From: AP-15 sp963789025
GTDB taxonomy: Bacteria; Pseudomonadota; Alphaproteobacteria; ATCC43930; CGMCC-115725
Direction of reading: 5' to 3'
Assembly (NCBI GenBank): GCA_963789025.1
Contig: CAWBIT010000008.1
Span: 1,364,001 to 1,428,000, forward strand
Length of the DNA stretch: 64,000 nt
Under the pieces are notes generated by a model, which was not told the DNA's origin, did not search any database, and was given only the letters and a program-made list of their open reading frames with translations. How positions within the stretch are numbered: position 1 is the first letter of the stretch; every line of letters begins with the position of its first letter. Below, piece by piece: positions 33,771 through 42,557 of the stretch. A program made the position numbers and the translations under genes.

Positions 33771-34864
33771 TCGGCGCTCTCGAAAGCGGCGGCAAAGGCG
33801 GCGAATGAACCGGCCTCGATCGCCGCCCGCATCGCCGTCATCAGGTCGCCATAGTACTGCAAATTATGCGCGGTCAGCAGCATGCTCCCGAGGATCTCGC
33901 CGGCGCGGCTGAGATGGTGGAGATAGGCGCGGCTGTAACCGGTGCAAGCGGGGCACCGGCATTCCGGGTCGAGCGGTGCCGGGTCGTCGGCGTGGCGGGC
34001 GTTGCGCAGGTTTACGACGCCTCGCCGGGTAAAGGCTTGCGCGGTGCGTCCCGAGCGCGTCGGCAAGACGCAATCGAACATGTCGATGCCGCGCGCCACG
34101 GCGCCGACCAGATCGGCGGGTTTCCCGACCCCCATCAGATAGCGCGGGCGATCCTCGGGTAAGGATGGCACGGTTGCGTCGAGCACCGCGAAGGTTGTCG
34201 GCTGCCCCTCGCCGATCGCCAGCCCCCCGACCGCGTAACCATCAAAGCCGATGCCGATCAGTTTCGCCGCCGAACGCAGGCGCAGATCCGGGTGGACCCC
34301 ACCCTGGACGATCCCGAAGATGCCGTAGCCCGGCCGCTCGAAAAACGCGAAGCGCGAGCGTTCGGCCCAACGCATCGACAATTCCATCGAGCTCTCGACC
34401 ACCTCGGTCGGCGAGGGGTAGGGCGTGCACTCGTCCAATGCCATCGTTATGTCGGCGCCGAGCAGATGCTGGATCGCGATCGACCGTTCCGGCGTCAGCT
34501 CGTAGAGGCCGCCGTCGAGATGCGAGCGAAAGGTGACGCCCGCTTCGGCGATGGTCCGGCGGGCCGCCAACGACATGACTTGAAAACCACCGGAATCGGT
34601 CAGAATCGCGTAGGGCCAATTCATAAAGCGGTGCAGCCCGCCGAGCGCCGCGATGCGCTCTGCGCCGGGCCGCAGCATCAGGTGATAGGTGTTGCCGAGG
34701 ACGATCCGCGCGCCCGTCGCTGCCACCCCCTCAGGGGTCATTGCCTTGACCGTGCCGGCGGTGCCGACCGGCATGAATACCGGCGTTTCGACAGCACCGT
34801 GAGCGGTCGTCAGCCGCCCGCGGCGCGCCGCACCGTCGCGCGCCAGGATCTGGAAGCCGATCAT
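33767..34864 (-). CDS. tgt: queuine/preQ1 tRNA-ribosyltransferase
   Basis: The product is 365 aa. It exchanges guanine-34 for preQ1 in tRNAs for Asp, Asn, His and Tyr. The general acid-base Asp is in L-T-D-S-G-G-F-Q near residue 90; the nucleophilic Asp is in F-D-C-V-L-P-T-R near residue 265. The zinc site C-R-C-P-A-C-T-G-Y near residue 300 is completed by His in Y-L-H-H. Length matches bacterial TGT. It is the first gene of the tgt-queF unit. Confidence 0.97.
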   Translation of the reverse strand: MIGFQILARDGAARRGRLTTAHGAVETPVFMPVGTAGTVKAMTPEGVAATGARIVLGNTYHLMLRPGAERIAALGGLHRFMNWPYAILTDSGGFQVMSLAARRTIAEAGVTFRSHLDGGLYELTPERSIAIQHLLGADITMALDECTPYPSPTEVVESSMELSMRWAERSRFAFFERPGYGIFGIVQGGVHPDLRLRSAAKLIGIGFDGYAVGGLAIGEGQPTTFAVLDATVPSLPEDRPRYLMGVGKPADLVGAVARGIDMFDCVLPTRSGRTAQAFTRRGVVNLRNARHADDPAPLDPECRCPACTGYSRAYLHHLSRAGEILGSMLLTAHNLQYYGDLMTAMRAAIEAGSFAAFAAAFESAE

Positions 34865-34878
34865 GTAACTCGCCGCTT

Positions 34879-35014
34879 ACCCTCACCCGTCTCGCTGCGC
34901 TCGCCACCCTCTCCCGCAGTGCAGGAGAGGGGCTACCACTTATTCAGCTACAAGCTCCTCTCCCGCACCGCGGGAGAGGGGGACCGAGCCCGAAGGGCTT
35001 GGTGGGTGAGGGTA
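34879..35014. repeat. palindromic intergenic repeat, family 1 (long form)
   Basis: It begins ACCCTCACCC and ends GGGTGAGGGTA, with the two-hairpin architecture of the copy at 3424 and near-identical blocks (e.g. AAGCTCCTCTCCCGCACCGC). It lies upstream of tgt and downstream of the asparaginase operon. Confidence 0.88.
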
Positions 35015-35057
35015 ACGCCGCCCCCCGGCTAGTTGCGATCATTCTCTCGCGAGCGGG

Positions 35058-36059
35058 CTAATAGGTCTGGAACGCGCGTTGGACCTCGACCACGTCGTTG
35101 GTCGACAGCAGAGCGAGCATCAGCAATATGCGGGCCTTCTGCGGGGTGAAGTCCTCGCCGGCGACGATGCCGCTCTCGCGCAGCCGCCGACGCGGGGCGA
35201 CACGGCCCGTCGCACGGCTGCACTGCACGACGACGACCCCGGATTTGGCGGCGCGCTCGAAGGCGGCGCGCTGCGCGGGAGTCGGGCTTCCCGGGGCAAA
35301 GCCGGCCGAGACCAGGCCGCGGGCGCCGGCCGCAACCGCGGCGTCGACCAGCGCCCCGTCGGCACCGGCATAAGAATAGATAATGTCGACCCGCGGCAGC
35401 GCGGTCAGATCGAGGCCCGCAAAGGGGGTATCGGGCATGCGGGCGCGCGACGGCGTGCGATAGAAGTGCACCCCGTCGCCGTCGACATGGCCGAGCGCAC
35501 CGAAATCGACCGAGCGGAATGTCTGCACCCGGTAGGTCGAGGTCTTGACGACGTCGCGGGCCGCATGGATCTCGTCGTTCAACACTACGAGGACACCCTT
35601 ACCTCGCGCATCGGGTGAGCCGGCGACGCGCAAGGCGTTGACGAGGTTCATCCCGGCATCCGTGCCGAGCGCGCTGGCGGGGCGCTGCGCTCCGACGAGC
35701 ACGACGGGATGCGCCATGGCCAGGGTCAGGTTGAGGAAAAAGGCGGTTTCCTCGAGGGTCGCGGTGCCGTGCGGAATGAGAAAGCCGGCGACCGCAGGCT
35801 CGTCGCGCGCGACGCGATGGATCAACGACCTGATCTCGACCCAATCTTTGGGGCCAATATCGGCGCTTGCCACCTGGCGGAAAGTCACGGGCATCGGGTC
35901 GGCAACGAGGCGGGTCTCGGGAAAACGGTCGAGCAACGCCTCGCAAGTGAGCTTCTGCCCGAAATCGGGATAGTCGAGCACGTCGAGGCTCGACGCCCCG
36001 AGCGAGGAAATCGTGCCGCCGGTGCCGATAACGGCAATGCGCGGAAGGGCCGTCGGCAT
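35058..36059 (-). CDS. asparaginase family protein with substituted active-site Asp
   Basis: The product is 333 aa with no clear signal peptide, so cytoplasmic. The first catalytic Thr lies in I-G-T-G-G-T-I-S-S near residue 12 and the Lys in R-D-V-V-K-T near residue 170. The second block reads H-G-T-A-T-L-E-E where L-asparaginases have H-G-T-D-T: the substrate-binding Asp (Asp90 in E. coli AsnB/AnsB numbering) is Ala. The fold is clear but the substrate may differ. It lies 21 nt after livF, at the end of the Liv transport operon, so it probably hydrolyses something that operon imports. Confidence 0.87.
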   Translation of the reverse strand: MPTALPRIAVIGTGGTISSLGASSLDVLDYPDFGQKLTCEALLDRFPETRLVADPMPVTFRQVASADIGPKDWVEIRSLIHRVARDEPAVAGFLIPHGTATLEETAFFLNLTLAMAHPVVLVGAQRPASALGTDAGMNLVNALRVAGSPDARGKGVLVVLNDEIHAARDVVKTSTYRVQTFRSVDFGALGHVDGDGVHFYRTPSRARMPDTPFAGLDLTALPRVDIIYSYAGADGALVDAAVAAGARGLVSAGFAPGSPTPAQRAAFERAAKSGVVVVQCSRATGRVAPRRRLRESGIVAGEDFTPQKARILLMLALLSTNDVVEVQRAFQTY

Positions 36060-36080
36060 TAGGGATACTCCTTCACCAAC

Positions 36081-36875
36081 TCACGACAGCCAGCGCTTGC
36101 GCCGCTTGTAATGCTTGACGTCGCGGTAGGATTTGCGGGCGCCGACCTCGTTGAGGCCGAGGTAGAACTCCTTGATATCGGAATTCTGGCGCAACGTGTC
36201 GGCCGGCCCTTCGAGCACGATGCGGCCGTTTTCCATGACGTAACCGTGGTCGGCGATATCCAGCGCCAGCGCGGCGTTCTGCTCGACCAGCAGCACGGTC
36301 AGGTTGCGCTCGTCCCTGAGACGCCGGATGATGCCGAAGATCTCCTCGACGAGCAGCGGCGCGAGGCCGAGGGACGGCTCGTCGAGCAGGATCACCTTCG
36401 GGTCGGACATCAATGCCCGGCCGATCACGAGCATCTGCTGCTCGCCGCCGGAGAGATAGCCCGACTGATTGTGGCGGCGTTCCTTGAGCGCCGGGAAGGC
36501 GTCGTAGACCCGGTCGATGCCTACCCGAACGGCCGCGGAATCGCCGCGCGTGTGTGCGCCGGCAACCAGATTTTCCTCGACCGTCAGGTTCTCGAATACC
36601 CGTCTTCCTTCGAAGACCTGTGTCACACCGCGGCTGACGACATCGTGCGGGGGAAGCCGGTCGAGCCGCTCGCCGTCGAGCTCCACCGTGCCCTTGGTCA
36701 CCTGTCCGCGTTCGCTGTGTAGGAGGCCCGATATCGCCTTCAAGGTCGTGGTCTTGCCGGCGCCATTGGCCCCGAGCAGGGTCGTGATGCGGCCCTCCTC
36801 GGCGAAGAGCGAGACGCCCTTCAGCACCAGGATCACGCCGTCATAGACGACTTCGATATTGTTGAGCGCGAGCAT
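36081..36875 (-). CDS. livF: branched-chain amino acid type ABC transporter ATPase LivF
   Basis: The product is 264 aa; I chose the ATG at 36875 (M-L-A-L-N-N-I-E-V-V-Y) over an in-frame start at 36899. Walker A is G-A-N-G-A-G-K-T-T, the signature L-S-G-G-E-Q-Q-M-L-V-I-G-R-A, and Walker B V-I-L-L-D-E-P-S-L-G. The motif order and short length identify the LivF class. A basic C-terminal tail (Y-K-R-R-K-R-W) is present. It follows the substrate-binding protein by a 242-nt gap containing a family 3 repeat. Confidence 0.92.
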   Translation of the reverse strand: MLALNNIEVVYDGVILVLKGVSLFAEEGRITTLLGANGAGKTTTLKAISGLLHSERGQVTKGTVELDGERLDRLPPHDVVSRGVTQVFEGRRVFENLTVEENLVAGAHTRGDSAAVRVGIDRVYDAFPALKERRHNQSGYLSGGEQQMLVIGRALMSDPKVILLDEPSLGLAPLLVEEIFGIIRRLRDERNLTVLLVEQNAALALDIADHGYVMENGRIVLEGPADTLRQNSDIKEFYLGLNEVGARKSYRDVKHYKRRKRWLS

Positions 36876-36938
36876 CGGATTTACTCGCCCGTCACCCACG
36901 CGAAAGAGCGTGTGAAAAGAATTGGCTGCACTGCCGGG

Positions 36939-37052
36939 GTGCGTCCTTCGAGACGCGCCCCTAGGCGCTCCTCAGGATGAGGTATGTTGTTGATGGCATT
37001 AAGAAAATTCCTCATCCTGAGGAGGTCGCGAAGCGACCGTCTCGAAGGACCC
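36939..37052. repeat. palindromic intergenic repeat, family 3
   Basis: The second copy of the element at 33166, 114 bp, with TGCGTCCTTCGAGACG and CGTCTCGAAGGAC ends and CCTCAGGATGAGG / CCTCATCCTGAGG inner arms. It sits inside the Liv operon between the binding protein and livF, where its hairpin could lower downstream expression. Confidence 0.85.
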
Positions 37053-37117
37053 ACTGAAGTCGCCCAGCTCAACTTTCAACCTTTCACTAGCGCGAAAGCG
37101 GGGCGCACGGGATGCCG

Positions 37118-38371
37118 CTATTCCGTCTTCTCCGCAGCCTTGACCTGCTCCCATACGACATCGCGATAGGCGCGGAACCAGTCCGTCTCGGGGACGAGTT
37201 TCTCGCCCTTGACCTGGAAGATCCGCACGTATCCGCCACCTTCGTGGTCGGTCGGCGAGATCTGCAGCGGCGGGACCAAACCGCCAAGCGTAAAGTCGTG
37301 GATCTCTTCGAAGCCCTTTTTCACGTCCGTCCCGGTCGGCTCTTTGCCGTTCGTCAGTTTGAGCGCGTTCTTGAGCGCCTCGACTTCGATTGCCGCCTCG
37401 AAGAGGCCGCGGTTATAGTAAACCGTGTCGTCCATTTCTTTGGGTGGCGTCTTTCCTTCCTTCTTGTACATCTCCTTGATTTGCTGGCGTACCGGGTAAT
37501 CGTCGCCGGCGCCGGCGAACTGCATCGTGTTGTAGCCCTGGGCGACCCCCCAGCCGCCGGCAGCCAAGATGTCGCCTTCGGCCGAGGCCCAGACGAGCCC
37601 GAGCACTTTCGACAGCGGGTAGCCGTTGCGCTTGAACTCCTTGATCGACACCGACGGCGAGCGGCCGAACAGGTGCGAGATCACAAAGTCGGGCCGGTAG
37701 CGCTGCGTGATGTCGAGAATCTGCGCCCCCATTTCCACGCCCGGCGGCGGCACCGCGAAGGTTCGCAGCTCGAACCCTTCCTGCTTCTGCAGGTCTTCGA
37801 TGACCGGCAACGGCTCCTTGCCGGCGGGATTGTCATAGTAGATGTAGGCGATTTTCTTGCCCTTGAGACTGCCGCCCAGTTTGTCTTTGACGAATTGGAT
37901 GGCGGCGGCGCCTTGCGAGAAATAGCTCGCGGCGATCGGGAACAGGTAGGGATATTTCTTGCCGTCCGCCGATGCCGCGATGCCGAAACCGGGCGTCGTC
38001 GTCGGGATCTCGTCCTTTTCAAGCCTCTCGTTCAGCGCGTGGGTCTGCGGCGTGCCGTACACCGCCATGAGCACGGCACCTTGTTGCTTTTGGTGCTCAT
38101 AGGCTTCCATCGCCGGCGGCACCTTGTACGAGGTATCGATCTCGGGTGCCTCGACCGTATAGCCATCAAGCATATGGCTGGAATTGACGAGGTTGAAATA
38201 GTCGTGCATCGCCGGGCACAGCACCGTCCCGACGATCTGCGTCGGGCCGGTGCGGTCGCATTGCACGCCGATCACGATTTTTTTCTCCTGGGCCGCCGCC
38301 GTCCCGGCGAGGCCGAGCACGGTCGCCGCGCCCACGATGAGCGCGAGCGGCGTCGTCGATTTGCTAGTCAT
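37118..38371 (-). CDS. ABC transporter substrate-binding protein (LivK-like)
   Basis: The product is 417 aa with a Sec signal peptide (residues 1-27, cleavage near T-A-A-A-Q). It has a type I periplasmic-binding fold: K-I-V-I-G-V-Q-C-D-R-T-G near residue 32, a hinge region, and K-K-I-A-Y-I-Y-Y-D-N-P-A-G near residue 175. It delivers the substrate to LivH/LivM in the periplasm. The operon includes an acyl-CoA ligase, so the ligand may be a carboxylic acid (aromatic or fatty) rather than a branched-chain amino acid; this is inference from context. Confidence 0.9.
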   Translation of the reverse strand: MTSKSTTPLALIVGAATVLGLAGTAAAQEKKIVIGVQCDRTGPTQIVGTVLCPAMHDYFNLVNSSHMLDGYTVEAPEIDTSYKVPPAMEAYEHQKQQGAVLMAVYGTPQTHALNERLEKDEIPTTTPGFGIAASADGKKYPYLFPIAASYFSQGAAAIQFVKDKLGGSLKGKKIAYIYYDNPAGKEPLPVIEDLQKQEGFELRTFAVPPPGVEMGAQILDITQRYRPDFVISHLFGRSPSVSIKEFKRNGYPLSKVLGLVWASAEGDILAAGGWGVAQGYNTMQFAGAGDDYPVRQQIKEMYKKEGKTPPKEMDDTVYYNRGLFEAAIEVEALKNALKLTNGKEPTGTDVKKGFEEIHDFTLGGLVPPLQISPTDHEGGGYVRIFQVKGEKLVPETDWFRAYRDVVWEQVKAAEKTE

Positions 38372-38398
38372 CCAAGATCCTCCCTTCGTTGCACTCTA

Positions 38399-39466
38399 CT
38401 AATACGAAAAAGGCCATACGCGGAAGTAATTGCGGATGTTCCGCCACAGCCGAGCCAATCCCTCCGGCTCGACGACCAGGAAGAAGATGATCAGGCTGCC
38501 GAAGATCACCAACCGCAAGCTCGGGATAATGTTCGCCAGATCGGCCTCTGAAAAGATCAGGCTGCCCGATGACTGCAATGCCCAGCGGGTGGCGATGGGC
38601 AGCAGCGTGACGAAGACGGCGCCGAAAATCGATCCGAGTACCGACCCGAGACCGCCGATGATGACCATCGCCAGGTAATCGATCGAGACGTCGAGCTGGA
38701 ACTGTTCGTAATTCGCAATCCCGAGATAATAACTTTCCAAGACGCCGGCCACTCCGGCATAGAAGGACGAGATCGCGAACGCGTAGAGCTTGTAGCGGAA
38801 GATGTTGATGCCGATGATCTCGGCGGCAATGTCCTGATCGCGCACGGCAATAAAAGCGCGGCCGATGCGGCTGCGCACCAGGTTCAAGGTACCGACGATC
38901 GCCAGCACCGCAAAAAACATCAGGAACTCGTAGATCTCGGCCTCGGAGGTCAGCGGGATCCCAAAGACGGACGGGCGCGGAATCTCGATCGAGGACTGCA
39001 CGCCACCGGAGATCCAGGTCACGTGATTGATCGTCCACTCGATAATCAGCTGCGCAGCAAGGGTCGCGATCGCCAGGTAAATTCCCTTGATTCGCAGGGA
39101 CGGGATCCCGACCACGATGCCGATCAGCGCAGCCATGAGCCCGCCGGCCGGGATCGTGATCCAGAACGGCAGGCCAAGCCGCACGATCAGATTGGCGGCG
39201 GTATAGGCGCCCACCGACATGAAGGCGCCGTGCCCGATCGAGATTTGCCCGGTGTAGCCGACGAGAAGGTTGAGACCGAGCGCGCCGACGATTGCGACCA
39301 AGCACAGATTGAGCAACGACAAAGAGTATTCGGAGAACGCGAGCGGCGCGACGGCGATGAACAGCCCGGCGAACGCCGCCACCGCCCATTTGGCGATCGG
39401 CAGCGGATAGAGCGCCATGTCCGCGGCGTAGCCGGTCTTGAACACCCCGGATTCGCGGTGGAACAT
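38399..39466 (-). CDS. livM: ABC transporter permease LivM
   Basis: The product is 355 aa with about ten hydrophobic segments. LivM-type motifs are visible: G-Y-T-G-Q-I-S-I-G-H-G-A-F near residue 70, P-S-L-R-I-K-G-I-Y-L-A-I-A-T-L-A near residue 120 and the A-I-R-D-Q-D-I-A-A-E-I-I-G-I-N coupling loop near residue 235, here A-V-R-D-Q-D. It forms the inner-membrane channel with LivH. It lies 27 nt upstream of the binding-protein gene. Confidence 0.93.
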   Translation of the reverse strand: MFHRESGVFKTGYAADMALYPLPIAKWAVAAFAGLFIAVAPLAFSEYSLSLLNLCLVAIVGALGLNLLVGYTGQISIGHGAFMSVGAYTAANLIVRLGLPFWITIPAGGLMAALIGIVVGIPSLRIKGIYLAIATLAAQLIIEWTINHVTWISGGVQSSIEIPRPSVFGIPLTSEAEIYEFLMFFAVLAIVGTLNLVRSRIGRAFIAVRDQDIAAEIIGINIFRYKLYAFAISSFYAGVAGVLESYYLGIANYEQFQLDVSIDYLAMVIIGGLGSVLGSIFGAVFVTLLPIATRWALQSSGSLIFSEADLANIIPSLRLVIFGSLIIFFLVVEPEGLARLWRNIRNYFRVWPFSY

Positions 39467-39480
39467 GGCTAGGCCTGCCC

Positions 39481-39567
39481 ACCCTCACCCACCCGGCCCT
39501 GCGGGCCGGGTCCCCCCTCTCCCGCATTGCGGGAGAGGGTGCCGAGCGCAGCGAGGCGGGTGAGGGT
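39481..39567. repeat. palindromic intergenic repeat, family 1 (short form)
   Basis: This 87-bp copy with one CTCTCCCGCATTGCGGGAG hairpin is very close to the copy at 17425. It lies between livM and livH within the operon. Confidence 0.88.
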
Positions 39568-39570
39568 TCA

Positions 39571-40470
39571 TCACACCCGCTCGATACGCCGCCGGCCGAA
39601 GATGCCCTCGGGCCGCACCATCAGCGCGACGATCATCAGGATGTAAGGCGCGAAGTCCTTGGTGCCGCCGCCGACATAAGGGTCGAGATAGCCGGCGGCG
39701 AGGTTTTCGACGATGCCGACGATCAGCCCGCCAACCACTGCGCCGATAATTGAATCGAGGCCCCCCAGGATCACCACCGGAAAGACTTTGAGGCCGACCA
39801 GGGCGAGTTGGTTGTCGACCCCGAGCATCGCTCCCCAGACGACGCCGCCCAGCGCGGACACGATCCCGGCCATCGCCCAAGCGAGCGCGAAATAGCGCTG
39901 GACATTGATGCCCATCGCCATCGCGACCTGCTGGCTGTCGGCCACCGCCCGCATCGCGATGCCGACCCGGCTCTTCAGAAAGAACCAGCTGAAGGCGGCG
40001 AGAAAGACAATGCTGACGGTGGCGCCGACCAGCTGGACCTGTGACAGCGAGACCGGTCCGAGATAAAGCGGCGAGTCGCTGACCGGCATCTCGATCGCCC
40101 GGGTCCCGGCGCCGAACGCCAGCACGGCGCCTCCTCTCAACACCGCGGCAAGCCCAATCGTCGCCATCACGACGGCGATTATCGGCCGGCCGATCAGCGG
40201 ACGCAGCACAAGGCGTTCGAGACCGAAGCCTAATGCCACCATGCCGGAGACCGAGAGCAGCGCCGAGACCCAGAATGGCGCGCCGGCAAGATCGGCCGCT
40301 CCGGCGGCGATAAACCCCGCGAACATGACGAACTCGCCCTGCGCGAAATTGATCGCGTCGGTCGCCTTGTAGATCAGCACAAAGCCGAGCGCGATCAATG
40401 CGTACATGAGGCCGATCATCACGCCGTTGGTCAGCAGGACCAGCGTAAATTGCCACTCGAACTCAGGCAT
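39571..40470 (-). CDS. livH: ABC transporter permease LivH
   Basis: The product is 299 aa with about eight membrane segments. LivH signatures are N-G-V-M-I-G-L-M-Y-A-L-I-A-L-G at the N-terminus, A-I-N-F-A-Q-G-E-F-V-M near residue 38, A-M-R-A-V-A-D-S-Q-Q-V-A in the coupling loop near residue 175, and L-G-G-L-D-S-I-I-G-A-V near residue 235. It is the partner of LivM. Its C-terminus abuts a family 1 repeat; a family 4 repeat separates it from the ligase gene upstream. Confidence 0.93.
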   Translation of the reverse strand: MPEFEWQFTLVLLTNGVMIGLMYALIALGFVLIYKATDAINFAQGEFVMFAGFIAAGAADLAGAPFWVSALLSVSGMVALGFGLERLVLRPLIGRPIIAVVMATIGLAAVLRGGAVLAFGAGTRAIEMPVSDSPLYLGPVSLSQVQLVGATVSIVFLAAFSWFFLKSRVGIAMRAVADSQQVAMAMGINVQRYFALAWAMAGIVSALGGVVWGAMLGVDNQLALVGLKVFPVVILGGLDSIIGAVVGGLIVGIVENLAAGYLDPYVGGGTKDFAPYILMIVALMVRPEGIFGRRRIERV

Positions 40471-40493
40471 CGGCGCGCTCGGCCATAACCACC

Positions 40494-40616
40494 GTCATTC
40501 CGGGGCGTGGGCACAGCCCACGAGCCCGGAATTTATGAACACCGGCTTCGGGAACTCGCAAAGGGCCGGTGTGCATGGATTCCGGGCCTGCCCCTTCGCA
40601 GCATCCCGGAATGACG
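40494..40616. repeat. palindromic intergenic repeat, family 4
   Basis: This 123-bp element has inverted ends GTCATTCCGGGG and CCCGGAATGAC and inner arms such as GAGCCCGGAATT and GGATTCCGGGC. Only one copy is seen in this window. It lies between the acyl-CoA ligase and livH. Confidence 0.75.
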
Positions 40617-40624
40617 ACGACGCC

Positions 40625-42557
40625 TCAGGCATAGGCCGGTTCCGGCGCCGGCTCCGCAGGTTCGAGGATGTCCTCGATCACGATCGTCGAGGTCAGGGTC
40701 GCCTTCCGGCCGTCCTCATAGGTGATTTCGGTGGTGACCTCGACCTCCGCCTCGCCGCTGTAGAACGCGTCGATGACGGCAGCGTATTTCTCGGCGACGA
40801 AGCGGCGGCGGATCTTGCGGGTGCGCGTGATCTCGTTGTCGTCGGCGTCGAATTCCTTGTTGAGCAGCACAAAGCGCCGGAGCCGCGCGGCCGCGGGCAA
40901 AGAGGCGTTGACCTCGGTGACCTCCTCGGCGATCAGCCGCCGCACCTCGGGCTTGGCGCTCAGATCCTGGAACGAGGTGTAGGCAAGGTTGCGCCGCTCC
41001 GCCCAGTTCCCGACTGTCGTCAGATCGATCGCGACGATCGCCGCGACAAATGGCCGACGATCGCCAAAAGCCACCGCCTCGGCGATGAACGGGCTGAATT
41101 TGAGCTTGTTCTCGACAAATTGCGGCGCGAACGGCGTGCCGTCGGCAAGCTTGCCGACATCCTTGGCGCGGTCGACGATCACGAGATGGCCGCGGCGGTC
41201 GACAAAGCCGGAATCGCCGCTGCGCAGCCACCCGTCGTCGGTCATCGTCTCGCGGGTGGCATCCGGCTGCTTGTAATATCCCTTGAACACCGCGGCGGAG
41301 CGGATCAGCACCTCGCCGTCCTCGGCAATCCGCACGTCGGAACCCGGTGTGACCCGGCCAACCGTGTCCGGGTCCGCTTCGCCGTCGGGCTGCAACGAGG
41401 CGAGACCGGCGAGCTCGGTCGAGCCCCAAACCTGTTTGATGTTGACCCCGAACGCGCGAAAGAACCGGAAGGTATCGGGGCCGAGCGGCGCGCCGCCGGT
41501 ATAGACCCAGCGCGCCCGCCGCAGGCCCAGCTGGTCGCGCACCGGCGCGTAGACCAGCACCTCGCCGAGCGCAAGGCCCAGCCTGGAGATCAGCGAGGTT
41601 TGCTTGCCTTCCCCTTTGCGCTGCTCCGCCCGCTCGGCGATCCCGCGGAAGAATTCGAAGAGCCGACGCTTCAGCGGCGTCGAATCCGCCGCCCTGACCC
41701 GCAGCTGGGTCAGCATGTTCTCCCAGATCCTCGGCGGCGCAATGGCGATCGTCGGACCGAGCTCGCGCAGATCGCGCTGCACGGTCTGTGGCCGCTCCGG
41801 ACAGTTGCAGGTAAACCCGACGAGCAGGGTCAGCACCAGCGAGAACAGCAAATCGCCGATCCACGCCATCGGCAGGTAGCACAAGAGCTCGTCGGTGACG
41901 CGGATATCCTCCGCTGCAATAAACCCCTGCGCCGAGCCCAGCAGATTGGCGTGCGACAGCATCACACCTTTTGGGCGGCCGGTCGTCCCAGAAGTGTAGG
42001 TGAGGAGCGCCAGATCATCCGGATCGCCGTTATCGATCTCGGCCTCGACATATACCGGGTGCGCCGCGCCGAACTCGCGGCCGGCCGCCTGCATATCGGC
42101 GAATGACTGGAGGCCGCCGCTGGAATAGTGCAGCAGCCCCTTCGGATCGTCATAGATGACAAGTTGCAGATGCGGCAGCTCGTCCCGCAATGACAGGATC
42201 TTGTCGACCTGCTCCTGGTCCTCGGCGACGACGACCGAAACCTCGGCGTGGTCCAGCACAAAGACCAGCTCGCTGGCGATCGAAGTCCTGGTACATCGGC
42301 ACCGCGGTGCCGCCGAGGCATTGGGCCGCCAGCTGTGCCCAATAGAGGCTGGGCCGGTTGTCGCCGATGACCGCGAGCTTATCGCCGCGGCGAAAGCCGT
42401 GCGCGGCCAGGCCCAGCGCAAAGTGGCACACCTCTTCCCAATACTGCGCCCAGGTAAAAGTCTGCCAGATGCCGTGATGCTTTTCGCGGATCGCCGGCCG
42501 CGCCGCCATTTGCTCGGCGTTGCGCTGCAACAGACGCGGGAGTGTCGACGGCGTCAT
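40625..42557 (-). pseudogene. long-chain acyl-CoA ligase (AMP-forming), one-base frameshift
   Basis: Two overlapping frames encode one protein of about 643 aa. The first starts at the ATG at 42557 (M-T-P-S-T-L-P-R-L-L-Q) and runs to V-P-M-Y-Q-D. The second carries on with I-A-S-E-L-V-F-V-L-D-H-A-E-V. The shift is one extra A in CGAAGTCC at 42283-42284 (plus strand); removing it restores Y-Q-D-S-I-A-S-E-L. The rest is intact, with the AMP site Y-T-S-G-T-T-G-R-P-K-G. Such ligases activate a carboxylate to its CoA thioester. Either a recent mutation or a sequencing error. Confidence 0.85.
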
